Shown here piece by piece: positions 28,868-37,815 of a DNA stretch of 54,963 bases (its first letter is position 1; each line of letters starts with the position of its first letter). Position numbers and translations under genes: made by a program. Under the pieces are notes generated by a model, which worked only from the letters and a program-made list of their open reading frames with translations, was not told the origin of the DNA and did no database searches. Source of the stretch: a virus. The stretch is from the IMG/VR virus record IMGVR_UViG_3300009703_000023, positions 1-54,963 of that record; one strand, written 5' to 3'.

Positions 28868-30991
28868 ATGAAGAAATCCGCCCGACTCAGCCCCGGTGAA
28901 GAGCAGCGTATAGCTGCTGGCCAGTGGGACCGTTATGTACGTGCCCGTGACAACGGCCACCTTGAATATATCGAGATGGCTAAGAAGTGCGATGCTTTCT
29001 ATCGCGGGGATCAGTGGGATGACAATGATATCTCTAATCTTGAGGCGGAAGGTCGTCCTGCTCTGACTATAAATACTGTGCTTCCCACGGTGAACACCGT
29101 TCTCGGTGAGCAGAGTACCCGCCGTGCGGACGTGCAGTTCAAGCCGCGCCGTGGCGGGGAAGCTGAAGTCGCGCATACGCTGACCAAGCTATACATGCAG
29201 ATCGCGGATAACAACAAGCTCGACTGGGTCGAACAACAGGTCTTCAGTGACGGCCTTATTCTGGACGGACGCGGGTGGTTCGATGTTCGGATGGACTTCT
29301 CCGACCATGTCGAAGGCGAGATCCGCATAACCGCGAAAGATCCGCTGGATATTCTGATTGACCCCGACGCTAAAGATTCGGATCCAAAAACCTGGAACGA
29401 GGTCTTTGAAACCCGATGGATGACGCTTGACGAGATTCAAGAGTCTTACGGTAAGAAGAAAGCGGAGCAGCTGCAGTTTATTGCTGAGAACGGCAATAGC
29501 TACGGTCGTGACTCTGTTGAGTACGAAGAGAACCGCTTCGGGGATCTGGATGCTGAGACAGACTATATAGGTATAAGCACTACCGGCAGCGATGACGACT
29601 ACCGCAATTTGCGTGCGCTTCGCGTCATTGAACGGCAACATCGCCGTATGCAGCGGGTTATGTGTTTCGTTGACCCGGTCACTGGCGACTCACGTGATGC
29701 TCCCGATGCATGGAGCGAGACCAAGGTTAAGAAGTTTGGCAAGCAGTATGGCCTTAGCGTCGTATCAAAGGTCAAGCGTAAGGTTCGATGGACCGTGACC
29801 TGTGATCAGATAGTCCTTCACGATGACTGGTCGCCGTATGACAACTTCACCCTCATACCGTTCTTTGCGTACTTCCGCCGTGGCCGTCCGTTTGGCATGG
29901 TGCGGAACCTTCTGTCTCCGCAAGAGCAGCTTAATAAGATCGCCAGTCAAGAACTGCATATCGTCAACACCACTGCCAACAGTGGTTGGATGGTTGAAAG
30001 CGGATCCCTTGTTGGTCTATCTGCGGACGATCTTGAAGAGCACGGAGCCGAGACCGGATTGGTGCTGGAGTACAACCGAGGCTCTACACCCCCAGTTAAA
30101 ATTCAGCCGAATAACATCCCAACCGGGCTGGACCGCATAAGCCAGAAAGCCGCTGCAAACATAAAAGCGATCAGTGGCATCAACGACTCGATGCTTGGGT
30201 CAGATAGCGCTGAAGTATCGGGTATTGCGATTCGGGCTAAGCAGAATCGCGGCGTCATCATGATTCAGGTGCCGCTAGATAATCTACGCAAAGCGCGACA
30301 GTATCTGGCTGAGTCAATCCTTCATTGCATCCAGAGCTTTTATACAGAAGAACGTGTCATTCAAGTTACTAACGAGGATGACCCGATGAAGCCGCGGGAG
30401 GAGATGGTTATCAACCAGCCGACGCCCGAAGGCCGCGTTATTAACGACCTCACCCTAGGTGAGTACGACGTTATTATTTCTACTGCTCCTGCCCGAGATT
30501 CGTTCGACGAAGTGCAGTTTGCAGAGGCGCTTAACTTACGTCAGGTCGGCGTATCCATTCCTGATGACGCCATTATTGAGTACTCTCACTTGGCTCGTAA
30601 GGGTGAACTTGCGAAACGTATCCGTATGCTTACGGGCGTCGAGCAGTCTCCAGAGCAGCAAGAGATGGCAGCGGCCCAGCAGCAGATGCAGATGCAGTCT
30701 GTGCAGCTTGAGATTGCGAAGATGCAAGCGGAAGTTGAGAAGATCCAGAGCGAAACAGCGGTCAACATGTCGAAGGTTCAGGATACGACAGACGTCGAAC
30801 CACAACTTCGCTTGGCTGAGTTGCAAGCTAAGCTGGAGATGAAGATGCAGGAACTTGAGCTACGCCGTGAGCTTGCCGCTCTTACTAACAGCACTCGCAC
30901 TAATCAGGCTGAAACTAGTGCAGCCACTCGAATAGCTGCTACTGCCATGCAGACAGCTGCTAAAACCCAGCAAAATCAAGGAGCCAACTAA
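28868..30991 (+). CDS. Portal protein, P22-like (707 aa)
   Basis: The length is close to P22 gp1. N-terminal AFYRGDQWDD, then GRPALTINTVLPTVNTVLGE, and later DPLDILIDPDAKD are hallmarks of P22-like portals. The last ~100 residues are a Gln/Met/Glu-rich coiled coil, corresponding to the barrel region. It forms the dodecameric ring at the capsid vertex that binds terminase and later the head-tail adaptors. TAATG overlap with the scaffold gene. Confidence 0.9.
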   Translation: MKKSARLSPGEEQRIAAGQWDRYVRARDNGHLEYIEMAKKCDAFYRGDQWDDNDISNLEAEGRPALTINTVLPTVNTVLGEQSTRRADVQFKPRRGGEAEVAHTLTKLYMQIADNNKLDWVEQQVFSDGLILDGRGWFDVRMDFSDHVEGEIRITAKDPLDILIDPDAKDSDPKTWNEVFETRWMTLDEIQESYGKKKAEQLQFIAENGNSYGRDSVEYEENRFGDLDAETDYIGISTTGSDDDYRNLRALRVIERQHRRMQRVMCFVDPVTGDSRDAPDAWSETKVKKFGKQYGLSVVSKVKRKVRWTVTCDQIVLHDDWSPYDNFTLIPFFAYFRRGRPFGMVRNLLSPQEQLNKIASQELHIVNTTANSGWMVESGSLVGLSADDLEEHGAETGLVLEYNRGSTPPVKIQPNNIPTGLDRISQKAAANIKAISGINDSMLGSDSAEVSGIAIRAKQNRGVIMIQVPLDNLRKARQYLAESILHCIQSFYTEERVIQVTNEDDPMKPREEMVINQPTPEGRVINDLTLGEYDVIISTAPARDSFDEVQFAEALNLRQVGVSIPDDAIIEYSHLARKGELAKRIRMLTGVEQSPEQQEMAAAQQQMQMQSVQLEIAKMQAEVEKIQSETAVNMSKVQDTTDVEPQLRLAELQAKLEMKMQELELRRELAALTNSTRTNQAETSAATRIAATAMQTAAKTQQNQGAN

Positions 30992-32073
30992 TGGCAGACG
31001 ATAAGCAGGAAGATAACAGCCCTCTTGAGTTAGACGCTATGCCGGGAGCAGACCGCGCCGAGCCAGAACCGGAGACCGCAGTCGATCTGAACTTTGGACT
31101 CGGGGAGGAAGATGCCGAGAGCGAACCCGATGATACGGATGACGAGGCAGTAGACACTTCAGAAGAGGCCGTCGAGCCAGAGGAAGCTGATCACAATATT
31201 GCGGAAGTCGATGAAGAGACAGTGGCCGAAAATGAAGCCGCTGAACCGGAAGACCAGCCCAGTTTGTCAGATGAGACTGACACAGTTGCTGAAACGGAGG
31301 CTGTTGAACCTGCAGCAGAGGCAGAACAACCGGCACCTAAGAAGCCGATGGTCCCAAAGGCCCGTCTTGACGAGGTGTTAGCCAAGCAAAAAGCGCTGCA
31401 GAAGCAGCTCGATGACTTGAAAGCGGCTCAAGCAGATATCCAAGCTCCAGAAGCACCCGAGGAGTACGATTTTGCTGCGAAAGAAGTCGAATATCAGAAT
31501 ATGTTGCTCGATGGCGAGGCTAATAAAGCCGCGCAGCTACGGTCTGAGATAAGAACAGCCGAGCGCCAGCAGATTGAGTTTGAATTAACTCAAAAAGTAC
31601 AGCAATCGGTGCAAGAAGGTCAGCAACAGACGGCTTTACAGCAAGCAGCTGCGGAACTTGAAGCGAGTTTCCCTGTCTTCTCTCAAGGGTCAGCTGATTA
31701 TTCGGCTGAACTTACCCAAGAAGTCATTGATTTGCGCGATGCGTTCATCATAAAAGGCGACAATGCAGTAGCTGCACTGTCAAAAGCTGCTAATTTTGTT
31801 CTTCGGGACAACGATTTGGTCGATATGTCTGAAGCACAGCCTGCTCTCTCGGATAGTAGTGTCGCAGAGAAGCGTTCTGTAGACGAAGTATCGAAGAAAC
31901 GCGCCGAAGTCAGCCGTAAATTGAAGGCGGCAGAGGCTCAACCGCCGGAATTGCCCGGCGAAAGTTCTGCAAGCAGAGGAGAAAAGCTGCTGGACGTTGA
32001 CTCTATGACCGATGAGGAGTTTAACGCGCTCCCAGAAGCTACTTTGAAACGCTTGCGCGGCGATATTGTATAA
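30991..32073 (+). CDS. Capsid scaffold protein (360 aa)
   Basis: The first ~120 residues are extremely acidic (Glu/Asp-rich). A long coiled coil follows (VLAKQKALQKQLDDLKAAQA), and the end is a short helix-turn-helix (SMTDEEFNALPEATLKRLRG). This composition and the position between portal and capsid are characteristic of scaffolding proteins that guide procapsid assembly and exit or are degraded. No protease gene is adjacent. Confidence 0.8.
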   Translation: MADDKQEDNSPLELDAMPGADRAEPEPETAVDLNFGLGEEDAESEPDDTDDEAVDTSEEAVEPEEADHNIAEVDEETVAENEAAEPEDQPSLSDETDTVAETEAVEPAAEAEQPAPKKPMVPKARLDEVLAKQKALQKQLDDLKAAQADIQAPEAPEEYDFAAKEVEYQNMLLDGEANKAAQLRSEIRTAERQQIEFELTQKVQQSVQEGQQQTALQQAAAELEASFPVFSQGSADYSAELTQEVIDLRDAFIIKGDNAVAALSKAANFVLRDNDLVDMSEAQPALSDSSVAEKRSVDEVSKKRAEVSRKLKAAEAQPPELPGESSASRGEKLLDVDSMTDEEFNALPEATLKRLRGDIV

Positions 32074-32076
32074 ACC

Positions 32077-32277
32077 GTGACCGAGATAGCCCCAGTCGTA
32101 CCTGTTTCATGGGTCTCAGTAGCTCAAAATAAGGTTGAGACCCTTGAAAAGGCTGCGGATGGGGAGTTTATCCGGTCAACTAGGTTTACCACGGAAACAA
32201 CGATCTACACATTAGCTGAAGGTCGTTTGGAAATTCAAAAAATCTCAGGAGGATCTAATCTGCTCGGAGAAGCGTGA
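32077..32277 (+). CDS. Small hypothetical protein (66 aa)
   Basis: GTG start 3 bases after the scaffold stop, without a clear ribosome binding site. A beta-rich protein (WVSVAQNKVETLE, TIYTLAEGRLEIQ). Its end contains the GGAG site of the next gene and overlaps its GTG alternative. Translation by coupling is likely. Role unknown. Confidence 0.45.
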   Translation: MTEIAPVVPVSWVSVAQNKVETLEKAADGEFIRSTRFTTETTIYTLAEGRLEIQKISGGSNLLGEA

Positions 32278-32279
32278 CC

Positions 32280-32759
32280 ATGTTCGGTTTCGGTATAGGT
32301 GAAGCTGCTGCAATAGCAGGCGTCATTTCGACGCTTAAGTCGTTGAACGACGGTCTTTCTACTATAAAGGAGTCTGGTGCCCACGCTGGTAGTCTTGTAA
32401 CGCTTGTCTCTCGTTATGGGGAAGTCGAGAAGAAGATCCAAGAGGTTGAGTCCGCTAAGGGGGGCGTACTCGATCTGAAACAGAGTATGCAAATGCAGGT
32501 GGCTAAGCGCCAAGCGCAGACTTTTAATCGCCAGCTGAAAGATGCTCTATTGATGAGTGGGCAGGCGTCTCAGTACAACGAGATAATGACTCGTATAGAA
32601 GAGTCGAGAGAAGCGCACGAAAAGGCCGTTGCGAAATTAAAACGCGCAAAGCAGAAACGGAAGAAAGAGCTGCAAGAGGCGTTTAAGGTTATAGGGATAT
32701 TTTTTGTAACTGCAGCCGTGGTGTTTGCTATCGCCATGGCTGTTATGGCCTATTATTAA
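32280..32759 (+). CDS. Coiled-coil protein with C-terminal membrane helix (159 aa)
   Basis: A short Gly/Ala-rich N-terminus, then ~90 residues of charged coiled coil (SREAHEKAVAKLKRAKQK), then a hydrophobic C-terminal helix (VIGIFFVTAAVVFAIAMAV). Similar proteins are found near capsid genes of aquatic phages. It might be a membrane-facing virion or host-interaction protein. ATG 32280 chosen (GGAG 9 bases upstream); GTG 32274 is possible. Confidence 0.5.
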   Translation: MFGFGIGEAAAIAGVISTLKSLNDGLSTIKESGAHAGSLVTLVSRYGEVEKKIQEVESAKGGVLDLKQSMQMQVAKRQAQTFNRQLKDALLMSGQASQYNEIMTRIEESREAHEKAVAKLKRAKQKRKKELQEAFKVIGIFFVTAAVVFAIAMAVMAYY

Positions 32760-32773
32760 GTGCTTACTTCGAC

Positions 32774-32802
32774 TTGTTTTTGCGAATTAGCATCGCTAAT
32801 AT
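32774..32802 (+). promoter_or_regulatory. Promoter with embedded ATTAG palindrome (site 7), capsid unit
   Basis: TTGTTT (32774-32779), a 17-bp spacer, TAATAT (32797-32802), with ATTAGCATCGCTAAT at 32786-32800. It drives a ~200-base leader ahead of the major capsid gene. Confidence 0.75.
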
Positions 32803-33012
32803 TCGATTATTCGTATGCCCTGACGATAGACGGGCCGTGTCGTACACGTAAAAACCGTCCTCGCCTGCACTAGGCGTTAAAAAAGCCGAGTTCGCTGCTC
32901 GTAAATAATGCGCTAGTTCGTCGAACCACGATACGGTTCAGGAATAGCCGGTCCTTATACGGTTAAATGGCTTTTTGCCTAGAACTTTTCGCATTAATTA
33001 CGAGGGAGCCTA
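32803..33012 (+). promoter_or_regulatory. Long structured leader of the capsid mRNA
   Basis: About 200 bases without a gene. It contains three hairpins: CGCCT/AGGCG (32862-32876), GAACC/GGTTC (32923-32939) and AGCC/GGCT followed by five T (32945-32976). There is also a repeated ATACGGTT. GAGG lies before the capsid ATG. The last hairpin may attenuate transcription. Confidence 0.4.
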
Positions 33013-34161
33013 ATGGCTACTACTAACTTTTCTACGCTCTCCGAAGGCCAACTGACGGCCTGGAGTCGCGATTTCTGGCGTGTTGCTCGCAACATGTCTT
33101 TTATCAATCAGTTCGCCGGGTCTGGCAGCAACGCCATGGTTCAGCGTGTTACTGAACTCACCAAATCCGAAAAAGGCGCAAAGGCGGTTATTACGCTGCT
33201 TGCCGACATGACCGGAGACGGCATCACGGGTGACAACACTCTCGAAGGGAATGAAGAAGCGCTGCGCGCATACGACATCTCCATCGAGCTGGATCAACTG
33301 CGCTTTGCAAACCGGCTTGCCGGTCGCATGGCCGACCAGAAGGTGGTTGTTAACTTCCGTGAGCAGTCTCGTGATGCTTTGGCCTATGCTATGGCTGATC
33401 GTATTGACCAGTTGGCGTTTCTTACGCTGTCTGGAATTGCGTATACCAATAAGACAGGTGGTGGACAACGCACCGTGTCTGGTACGGCTGGCCACGAACT
33501 GGTTGACCTTGAGTTTGCGTCGGATGTTTCCGCGCCGACTAATGGACGCCACAAGCGTGTAAGCGGCAATGACCTTGTTGCTGGCGATACGACCGAAGTA
33601 ACGGCTACGGACATACTGAAGTACCGTCACATTGTTGATCTTAAAGCTTATGCTAAAGATCAGTATATTCGCGGTATTCGCGGTGCAGGTAACGACGAGA
33701 TGTTCCATCTCTTCGTAACGCCACAGCAGATGGCCGACCTTAAGCTTGATTCTGATTTCCTCGCCAACGTCCGTAATGCGGGTGTACGCGGGTCACAGAA
33801 CCAGTTGTTTGCCGGTAGCTCCAGCCTGATGGTTGACGGTGTGATGGTCCATGAGTTCCGTCATGTCTTCTCCAATGAAAACGCTACAACCGGGACTAGC
33901 AGCAACGAAGGTGCAGCTTTCTACAAATGGGGTGCAAACGCTAACGTAGTTGGCGCACGTGCTCTGTTCTGTGGTGCTCAAGCACTGGCCTTGGCTGATA
34001 TTGGTCTCCCTGATATCACTGAAGATACCTTCGACTATGGTAACCAGTCGGGTATTTCCATTGGTAAGATCTTCGGGCTGCGTAAGCCGAAGTACAATCA
34101 GGACGTACACGCTACGGCTGTACAGGACTTCGGTGTCATCTGCCTCGACACCGCTCAGTAA
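33013..34161 (+). CDS. Major capsid protein, N4-gp56 family (382 aa)
   Basis: The N-terminus (MATTNFSTLSEGQLTAWSRD), ITLLADMTGDGITGDNTLEG, FREQSRDALAYAMADRIDQL and the MFHLFVTPQQMADLK stretch match the N4-gp56/DUF4043 type of HK97-fold capsid proteins. No N-terminal delta domain or protease site is evident, fitting a separate scaffold. It forms the icosahedral shell. Its own promoter, long leader and a strong terminator just behind isolate it as a highly expressed single-gene unit. Confidence 0.9.
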   Translation: MATTNFSTLSEGQLTAWSRDFWRVARNMSFINQFAGSGSNAMVQRVTELTKSEKGAKAVITLLADMTGDGITGDNTLEGNEEALRAYDISIELDQLRFANRLAGRMADQKVVVNFREQSRDALAYAMADRIDQLAFLTLSGIAYTNKTGGGQRTVSGTAGHELVDLEFASDVSAPTNGRHKRVSGNDLVAGDTTEVTATDILKYRHIVDLKAYAKDQYIRGIRGAGNDEMFHLFVTPQQMADLKLDSDFLANVRNAGVRGSQNQLFAGSSSLMVDGVMVHEFRHVFSNENATTGTSSNEGAAFYKWGANANVVGARALFCGAQALALADIGLPDITEDTFDYGNQSGISIGKIFGLRKPKYNQDVHATAVQDFGVICLDTAQ

Positions 34162-34168
34162 GAACCCT

Positions 34169-34197
34169 GCCCCCTCTTCGGAGGGGGCATTTCTTTC
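34169..34197 (+). terminator. Strong Rho-independent terminator with UUCG loop
   Basis: GCCCCCTC / GAGGGGGC (8 pairs) with a TTCG tetraloop, then ATTTCTTT. It follows the capsid stop by 8 bases. Confidence 0.9.
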
Positions 34198-34221
34198 CCC
34201 TAGAAGGAGCTGTAGTTACTA

Positions 34222-34617
34222 ATGAAGATTGTTAGCGACAAGGATCTGCGCGTGGCTATGCTGTCAGGCGCTGTCGTATTATTTGAAGCAGGTGTTGCAC
34301 GGGAGATATCTGAAGAGATTGCTTGGGTGGCTCTTCAAATGGGGGCTAAGGAAGTCTCCGTTGATACACCGAAAGAACCTGTTATTTCGGAGCCGCCACT
34401 TGAGGTGAGTGAAGAAGTGTCCGTCGAGGTGACTGCACCAGAGGAAGACGACTCTGCTTTGCTTGAGGTCATGAACCAAATTATTAAGGAAGGTGATCCC
34501 GAGTCTTTTAAGAGCGACGGCACGCCTAAAGCAGCTGTCGTTAACCGTATGGCAGGACGAACTGTGCGGACCGAAGAACGTGACTCAGCGTGGCAAAAGG
34601 CGCTGAACGCACTTTAG
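34222..34617 (+). CDS. Capsid-associated hypothetical protein (131 aa)
   Basis: The N-terminal domain (DLRVAMLSGAVVLFEAGVAR) is a compact alpha/beta unit. An acidic Glu/Val/Pro linker follows, then a C-terminal domain (GDPESFKSDGTPKAAVVNRM ... AWQKAL). I recall the two-part layout in head-completion or decoration proteins behind N4-like capsids. A GAAGGAG site lies ahead, though spaced long (~12 bases). Confidence 0.55.
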   Translation: MKIVSDKDLRVAMLSGAVVLFEAGVAREISEEIAWVALQMGAKEVSVDTPKEPVISEPPLEVSEEVSVEVTAPEEDDSALLEVMNQIIKEGDPESFKSDGTPKAAVVNRMAGRTVRTEERDSAWQKALNAL

Positions 34618-34628
34618 TGAGGTAAGGC

Positions 34629-35330
34629 ATGGCAGTAACAGTACAAAGCGTAGTTGATCGAGTTCAGGCTACTCTGCAAGACACGACCGGCGTCCGCTGG
34701 CCTGTTACAGGAGAGCTTGTTCTGTGGGTCAATGACGCACAACGTGAGATAGCGTTACTGAAGCCCGACGCTAGCGCAACCAATGCGACTATTACGCTGG
34801 CTACAGGTACGAAACAGACAATACCCACCGGTGGTAATAGGTTGTTGCGCGTTGTACGGAATATGTCTGCCGCTAGTAGCGGGACTGGTAAGAGAGCAGT
34901 ACGGCTCGTATCGCGAGAAGTGCTCGATGCTCAGACACCAGACTGGCACGACCCAACTGTAACTGGTGACGCGGCGCATACCAGCGTTGTTAAGCACTAT
35001 ATCTACGACGAGCAGAACCCTCGGAACTTCTACGTATATCCCGGCGTGGCAGGCTCTGCTTATTTGGAGATCGTCTATTCAGACAATCCAGCAACTGTAG
35101 CTTTGGCGGGTAACCTGTCGGTTCCTGATATATACGCGAACGCAGTAATGAACTACGTTCTGTACATGGCGTATATGAAAGATGCTGAGTACGCAGGTAA
35201 CAATCAGCGTGCCGCCAATCACTACCAGATCTTTACTGCTGCAGTCACCGGGAAGGGACAGATAGACGCTCTTACTTCTCCTAATTTAGAAGACCACGCT
35301 GGTTCAGCTCCGCAGACACGGTTAGGGTAA
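34629..35330 (+). CDS. Phage adaptor protein, DUF6682-like (233 aa)
   Basis: VVDRVQATLQDTTGVRWPVT followed by ELVLWVNDAQREIALLKPDA is characteristic of the DUF6682 family, which I recall as head-tail adaptors in podoviruses. The helical N-terminus and beta insertion fit a portal-binding ring protein. It would link the portal to the tail and is followed by the next connector gene. Confidence 0.7.
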   Translation: MAVTVQSVVDRVQATLQDTTGVRWPVTGELVLWVNDAQREIALLKPDASATNATITLATGTKQTIPTGGNRLLRVVRNMSAASSGTGKRAVRLVSREVLDAQTPDWHDPTVTGDAAHTSVVKHYIYDEQNPRNFYVYPGVAGSAYLEIVYSDNPATVALAGNLSVPDIYANAVMNYVLYMAYMKDAEYAGNNQRAANHYQIFTAAVTGKGQIDALTSPNLEDHAGSAPQTRLG

Positions 35331-35336
35331 AACGCC

Positions 35337-36023
35337 ATGGCAACATCGTATGAAAGCTTGTTGCCAGAGATCATTCCGATGGTCCCCGGCTGTCCAGACA
35401 CTCTGATTGAGTCGAACATAAGAGCGGCGGCTATAGAACTATGCGAGAAAGCACCTGTATATCAGGCTGAGCTTGATCCCATAACGACCGTCGCTAATAT
35501 CTTTGAGTATGACCTAGAGCCGCCTTCAGGGGCGGTGGTGCATAGCATTCTCTGGCTCATCCACGAAGGCAAGGATCTTGAGCCGCTTTCTACTGGATTA
35601 GTGGAACAGCGTGTTCCTGACTGGCGGAACGCTTCTAACGCTGGCACGCCTCGTTATTTTGTAAAAACGTCGCAGAGCACTATTAACCTTGTGCCTACGC
35701 CGTCAGCCACGTCCGCGTCCAGCACTATTCTTAGAGCGCAGCTAAAACCCTCTCACACTTCGCAGAGTAGCGACGACGGTTTCATGTCGGATTATCGTGA
35801 GACGGTTATTAATGGATCGCTGTATAGGCTGTTACGTACCCCAAGTAAGGAGTGGACAGACTATAACGGCGCAGCTGTCTACGCAGGACTGTTCAATGAA
35901 GGCGTAGTACGCGCCGAAAGGCGTGCGCGCCATGGAGATTCACCTGTAGCAAGGAAGGTTAAATATGGAGGGTTGTACTCACACCCCAACACTAAGCGCA
36001 ATAAATACGGACAAGGCGGGTAA
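35337..36023 (+). CDS. Head-tail connector / tail tubular-type protein (228 aa)
   Basis: SYESLLPEIIPMVPGCPDTL and the RAAAIELCEKAPVYQ helix followed by beta strands resemble podovirus connector proteins of the gp4/gp11-like group. A conserved-looking DYRETVINGSLYRLLRTPSK helix lies near residue 150. It probably continues the tail tube after the adaptor. It overlaps the next gene by 59 bases. Confidence 0.6.
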   Translation: MATSYESLLPEIIPMVPGCPDTLIESNIRAAAIELCEKAPVYQAELDPITTVANIFEYDLEPPSGAVVHSILWLIHEGKDLEPLSTGLVEQRVPDWRNASNAGTPRYFVKTSQSTINLVPTPSATSASSTILRAQLKPSHTSQSSDDGFMSDYRETVINGSLYRLLRTPSKEWTDYNGAAVYAGLFNEGVVRAERRARHGDSPVARKVKYGGLYSHPNTKRNKYGQGG

Positions 36024-36432
36024 CCGCGATGTTCCAGTACTGGCAGATGTTCGGCATGAGTGGGAGTTTGTTAAACCGGGGATTGAACAGATTCTCGCCG
36101 CTAGCTCTACGCTTACTTACCGAGTGGAAGATGTGTATGCGGCTTGTGTCCATAACGAAGCGCATTTGTGGACGAGCCGCGATGGCTTTGTCGTCACTAC
36201 GACAGAGCTTGATACTTACACAGGAGAAAAGACGTTCTTGTTTTGGATTGCGTGGGCTAGTCGAAAAGGTAGCGCCCTTTCTGTCGCGCATCGTAAGTTT
36301 TTTGAAGATGTGGCTAGAGAGACTGGCCACACCAAAGTCGAAGTTAGAACAGCTGTTCCTGAAGTTGCGGAGTTTCTTAAAAACTCTAACTGGCAGCTTT
36401 CGGAAAATGTTTTTGTACGCGACCTGTATTAA
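35965..36432 (+). CDS. Conserved phage protein, GNAT-like layout (155 aa)
   Basis: The frame starts inside the connector gene. The conserved-looking part begins at HEWEFVKPGIEQILA and contains YRVEDVYAACVHNEAHLWT and a final VPEVAEFLKNSNWQL. The order of helices and strands resembles a reduced acetyltransferase (GNAT) fold, but I see no clear CoA loop. It is commonly placed near tail genes in related phages. ATG 35965 is kept for want of a better start. Confidence 0.5.
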   Translation: MEGCTHTPTLSAINTDKAGNRDVPVLADVRHEWEFVKPGIEQILAASSTLTYRVEDVYAACVHNEAHLWTSRDGFVVTTTELDTYTGEKTFLFWIAWASRKGSALSVAHRKFFEDVARETGHTKVEVRTAVPEVAEFLKNSNWQLSENVFVRDLY

Positions 36433-36446
36433 AAGAGAGGTGGTAC

Positions 36447-37199
36447 ATGGGATCTAGGCCCAAATCGTCTGATTACGCCCCGACAAAGTCTGATCGGCTG
36501 AACGCTGCTATAGCAAATCAGCGGTATAACGACTTTAAAAAGCAATATGGGCCTCTGCTTCGCGACATGCGGGACCAATCTATGTCGCAAGATGTCGCTA
36601 CTACTGCTAGGGGGCGTGCTAATGCAGACACTATGCAAGCGCTTACCAGTGATCTAGCTTATGCAGGCACCCAAGAGCCGTCCGCTGGTTCTGATATGGC
36701 GCAAGCTGTTGCAGGTCAAATGGGGGCTGCAACTGCAGATGCGAAAGCCTTTACCAATGATCAAAAAATGAAGGTGCTTAGAGTTGCAAATCAACAGCAA
36801 CAAGTTGGCGGCGCGACTTTGTCTGAGTTGGCGCGTATTGAGACAAGTGGAGCGCTGACATCTGCTAAAGCTAAAGCTCAAGAGCGAGCAGCCTTAGCAG
36901 GAGCAACCGCTCAGCTCGCTGGCTCGTACATATTGCAGGGAGCGAAGAACAAAGCCGGTGGCGGCAAATGGCATAGCCCCGCCAAGGTTAATGAAATGGG
37001 GCAGCAAGTTAATAAAGGCGGACAGACGAGAGCGGAATTTGCTGCTCAGCAGCTTGGCAGCTTAAACCCGCCTTTTTATGGCCAAAACGCACCGACTGTT
37101 ACCGCGAAGCCAGTTGCTGAGTTTGTACCGGATACGGTTCGAGGGTTCGGAAACCGACTACGACATACTGGGTATTTGCCTCCGAGACGGCGAGGATAA
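36447..37199 (+). CDS. Internal virion protein-like, Ala/Gln-rich (250 aa)
   Basis: A soluble, helical protein with repeated Ala/Gln/Met stretches (SDMAQAVAGQMGAATADAKA, RVANQQQQVG) and a hydrophobic patch (ATAQLAGSYILQ). It resembles the small ejected core proteins of T7-like and related podoviruses. AGAGAGGT precedes the ATG. Its partner genes follow immediately. Confidence 0.55.
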   Translation: MGSRPKSSDYAPTKSDRLNAAIANQRYNDFKKQYGPLLRDMRDQSMSQDVATTARGRANADTMQALTSDLAYAGTQEPSAGSDMAQAVAGQMGAATADAKAFTNDQKMKVLRVANQQQQVGGATLSELARIETSGALTSAKAKAQERAALAGATAQLAGSYILQGAKNKAGGGKWHSPAKVNEMGQQVNKGGQTRAEFAAQQLGSLNPPFYGQNAPTVTAKPVAEFVPDTVRGFGNRLRHTGYLPPRRRG

Positions 37200-37221
37200 A
37201 GTAAGAGGACAGGTACAACAT

Positions 37222-37803
37222 ATGGCACATAAAGAAGACAGGAAGGCAAGAGCTGCTTACGGGCATGAGTTTGAAGAAGCTGGGCTTGAGTGGGTAAGTG
37301 ACCCTGAAAAAGCTCTTTCCGATATTACTCGGCAAGAGTATCTGGACTATGTCCGTGACTTTAAGGAACACGAAAAAGCGTTAGTTGAGCAGGCCACTAC
37401 GGATACTTCGCTTATCGATCAAGCCCGTGAGGACGCGCCAATGGCGGCTGAACTCACCCGAGGGATTGCTTCTCGTAATGCTCAACGTTATGGGGCTAGT
37501 CTTACACCCGCGCAGGTGAAAGAGCGCGAACGACAGCTTCAACTAGGTAATACTTTAGGCACCGTCAACGCTGTCAGTAACGCTCGTATAGCGCAGCGCG
37601 ATTTAAATACGCAGTTGTTAGATTCTTTGATAGATGTAGGGCAGGACATTAATCGCTCTTCACAGAATCAAATGGCTTCATCTGCTGCTAATTGGCGAAA
37701 CATGCAGAATCAGTACAGGCAGGCCAAAGCAAATTACAGGTCGCAGACCTATAGCACCATAGGCGCTTTAGGTTCGGCTGCTATTTTTGCATTCGCCTTT
37801 TAA
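37222..37803 (+). CDS. Internal virion protein, gp14-like (193 aa)
   Basis: Start 37222 was chosen over a 48-codon longer frame that overlaps the previous gene by 122 bases. EYLDYVRDFKEHEKALVEQA, then RYGASLTPAQVKERERQLQL and NQYRQAKANYR match the pattern of gp14-type ejection proteins. The C-terminus ends in a short hydrophobic helix (IGALGSAAIFAFAF) that could insert in the outer membrane. It likely forms part of the DNA ejection channel with the next two proteins. Confidence 0.6.
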   Translation: MAHKEDRKARAAYGHEFEEAGLEWVSDPEKALSDITRQEYLDYVRDFKEHEKALVEQATTDTSLIDQAREDAPMAAELTRGIASRNAQRYGASLTPAQVKERERQLQLGNTLGTVNAVSNARIAQRDLNTQLLDSLIDVGQDINRSSQNQMASSAANWRNMQNQYRQAKANYRSQTYSTIGALGSAAIFAFAF

Positions 37804-37815
37804 TGGAGCACTTTT

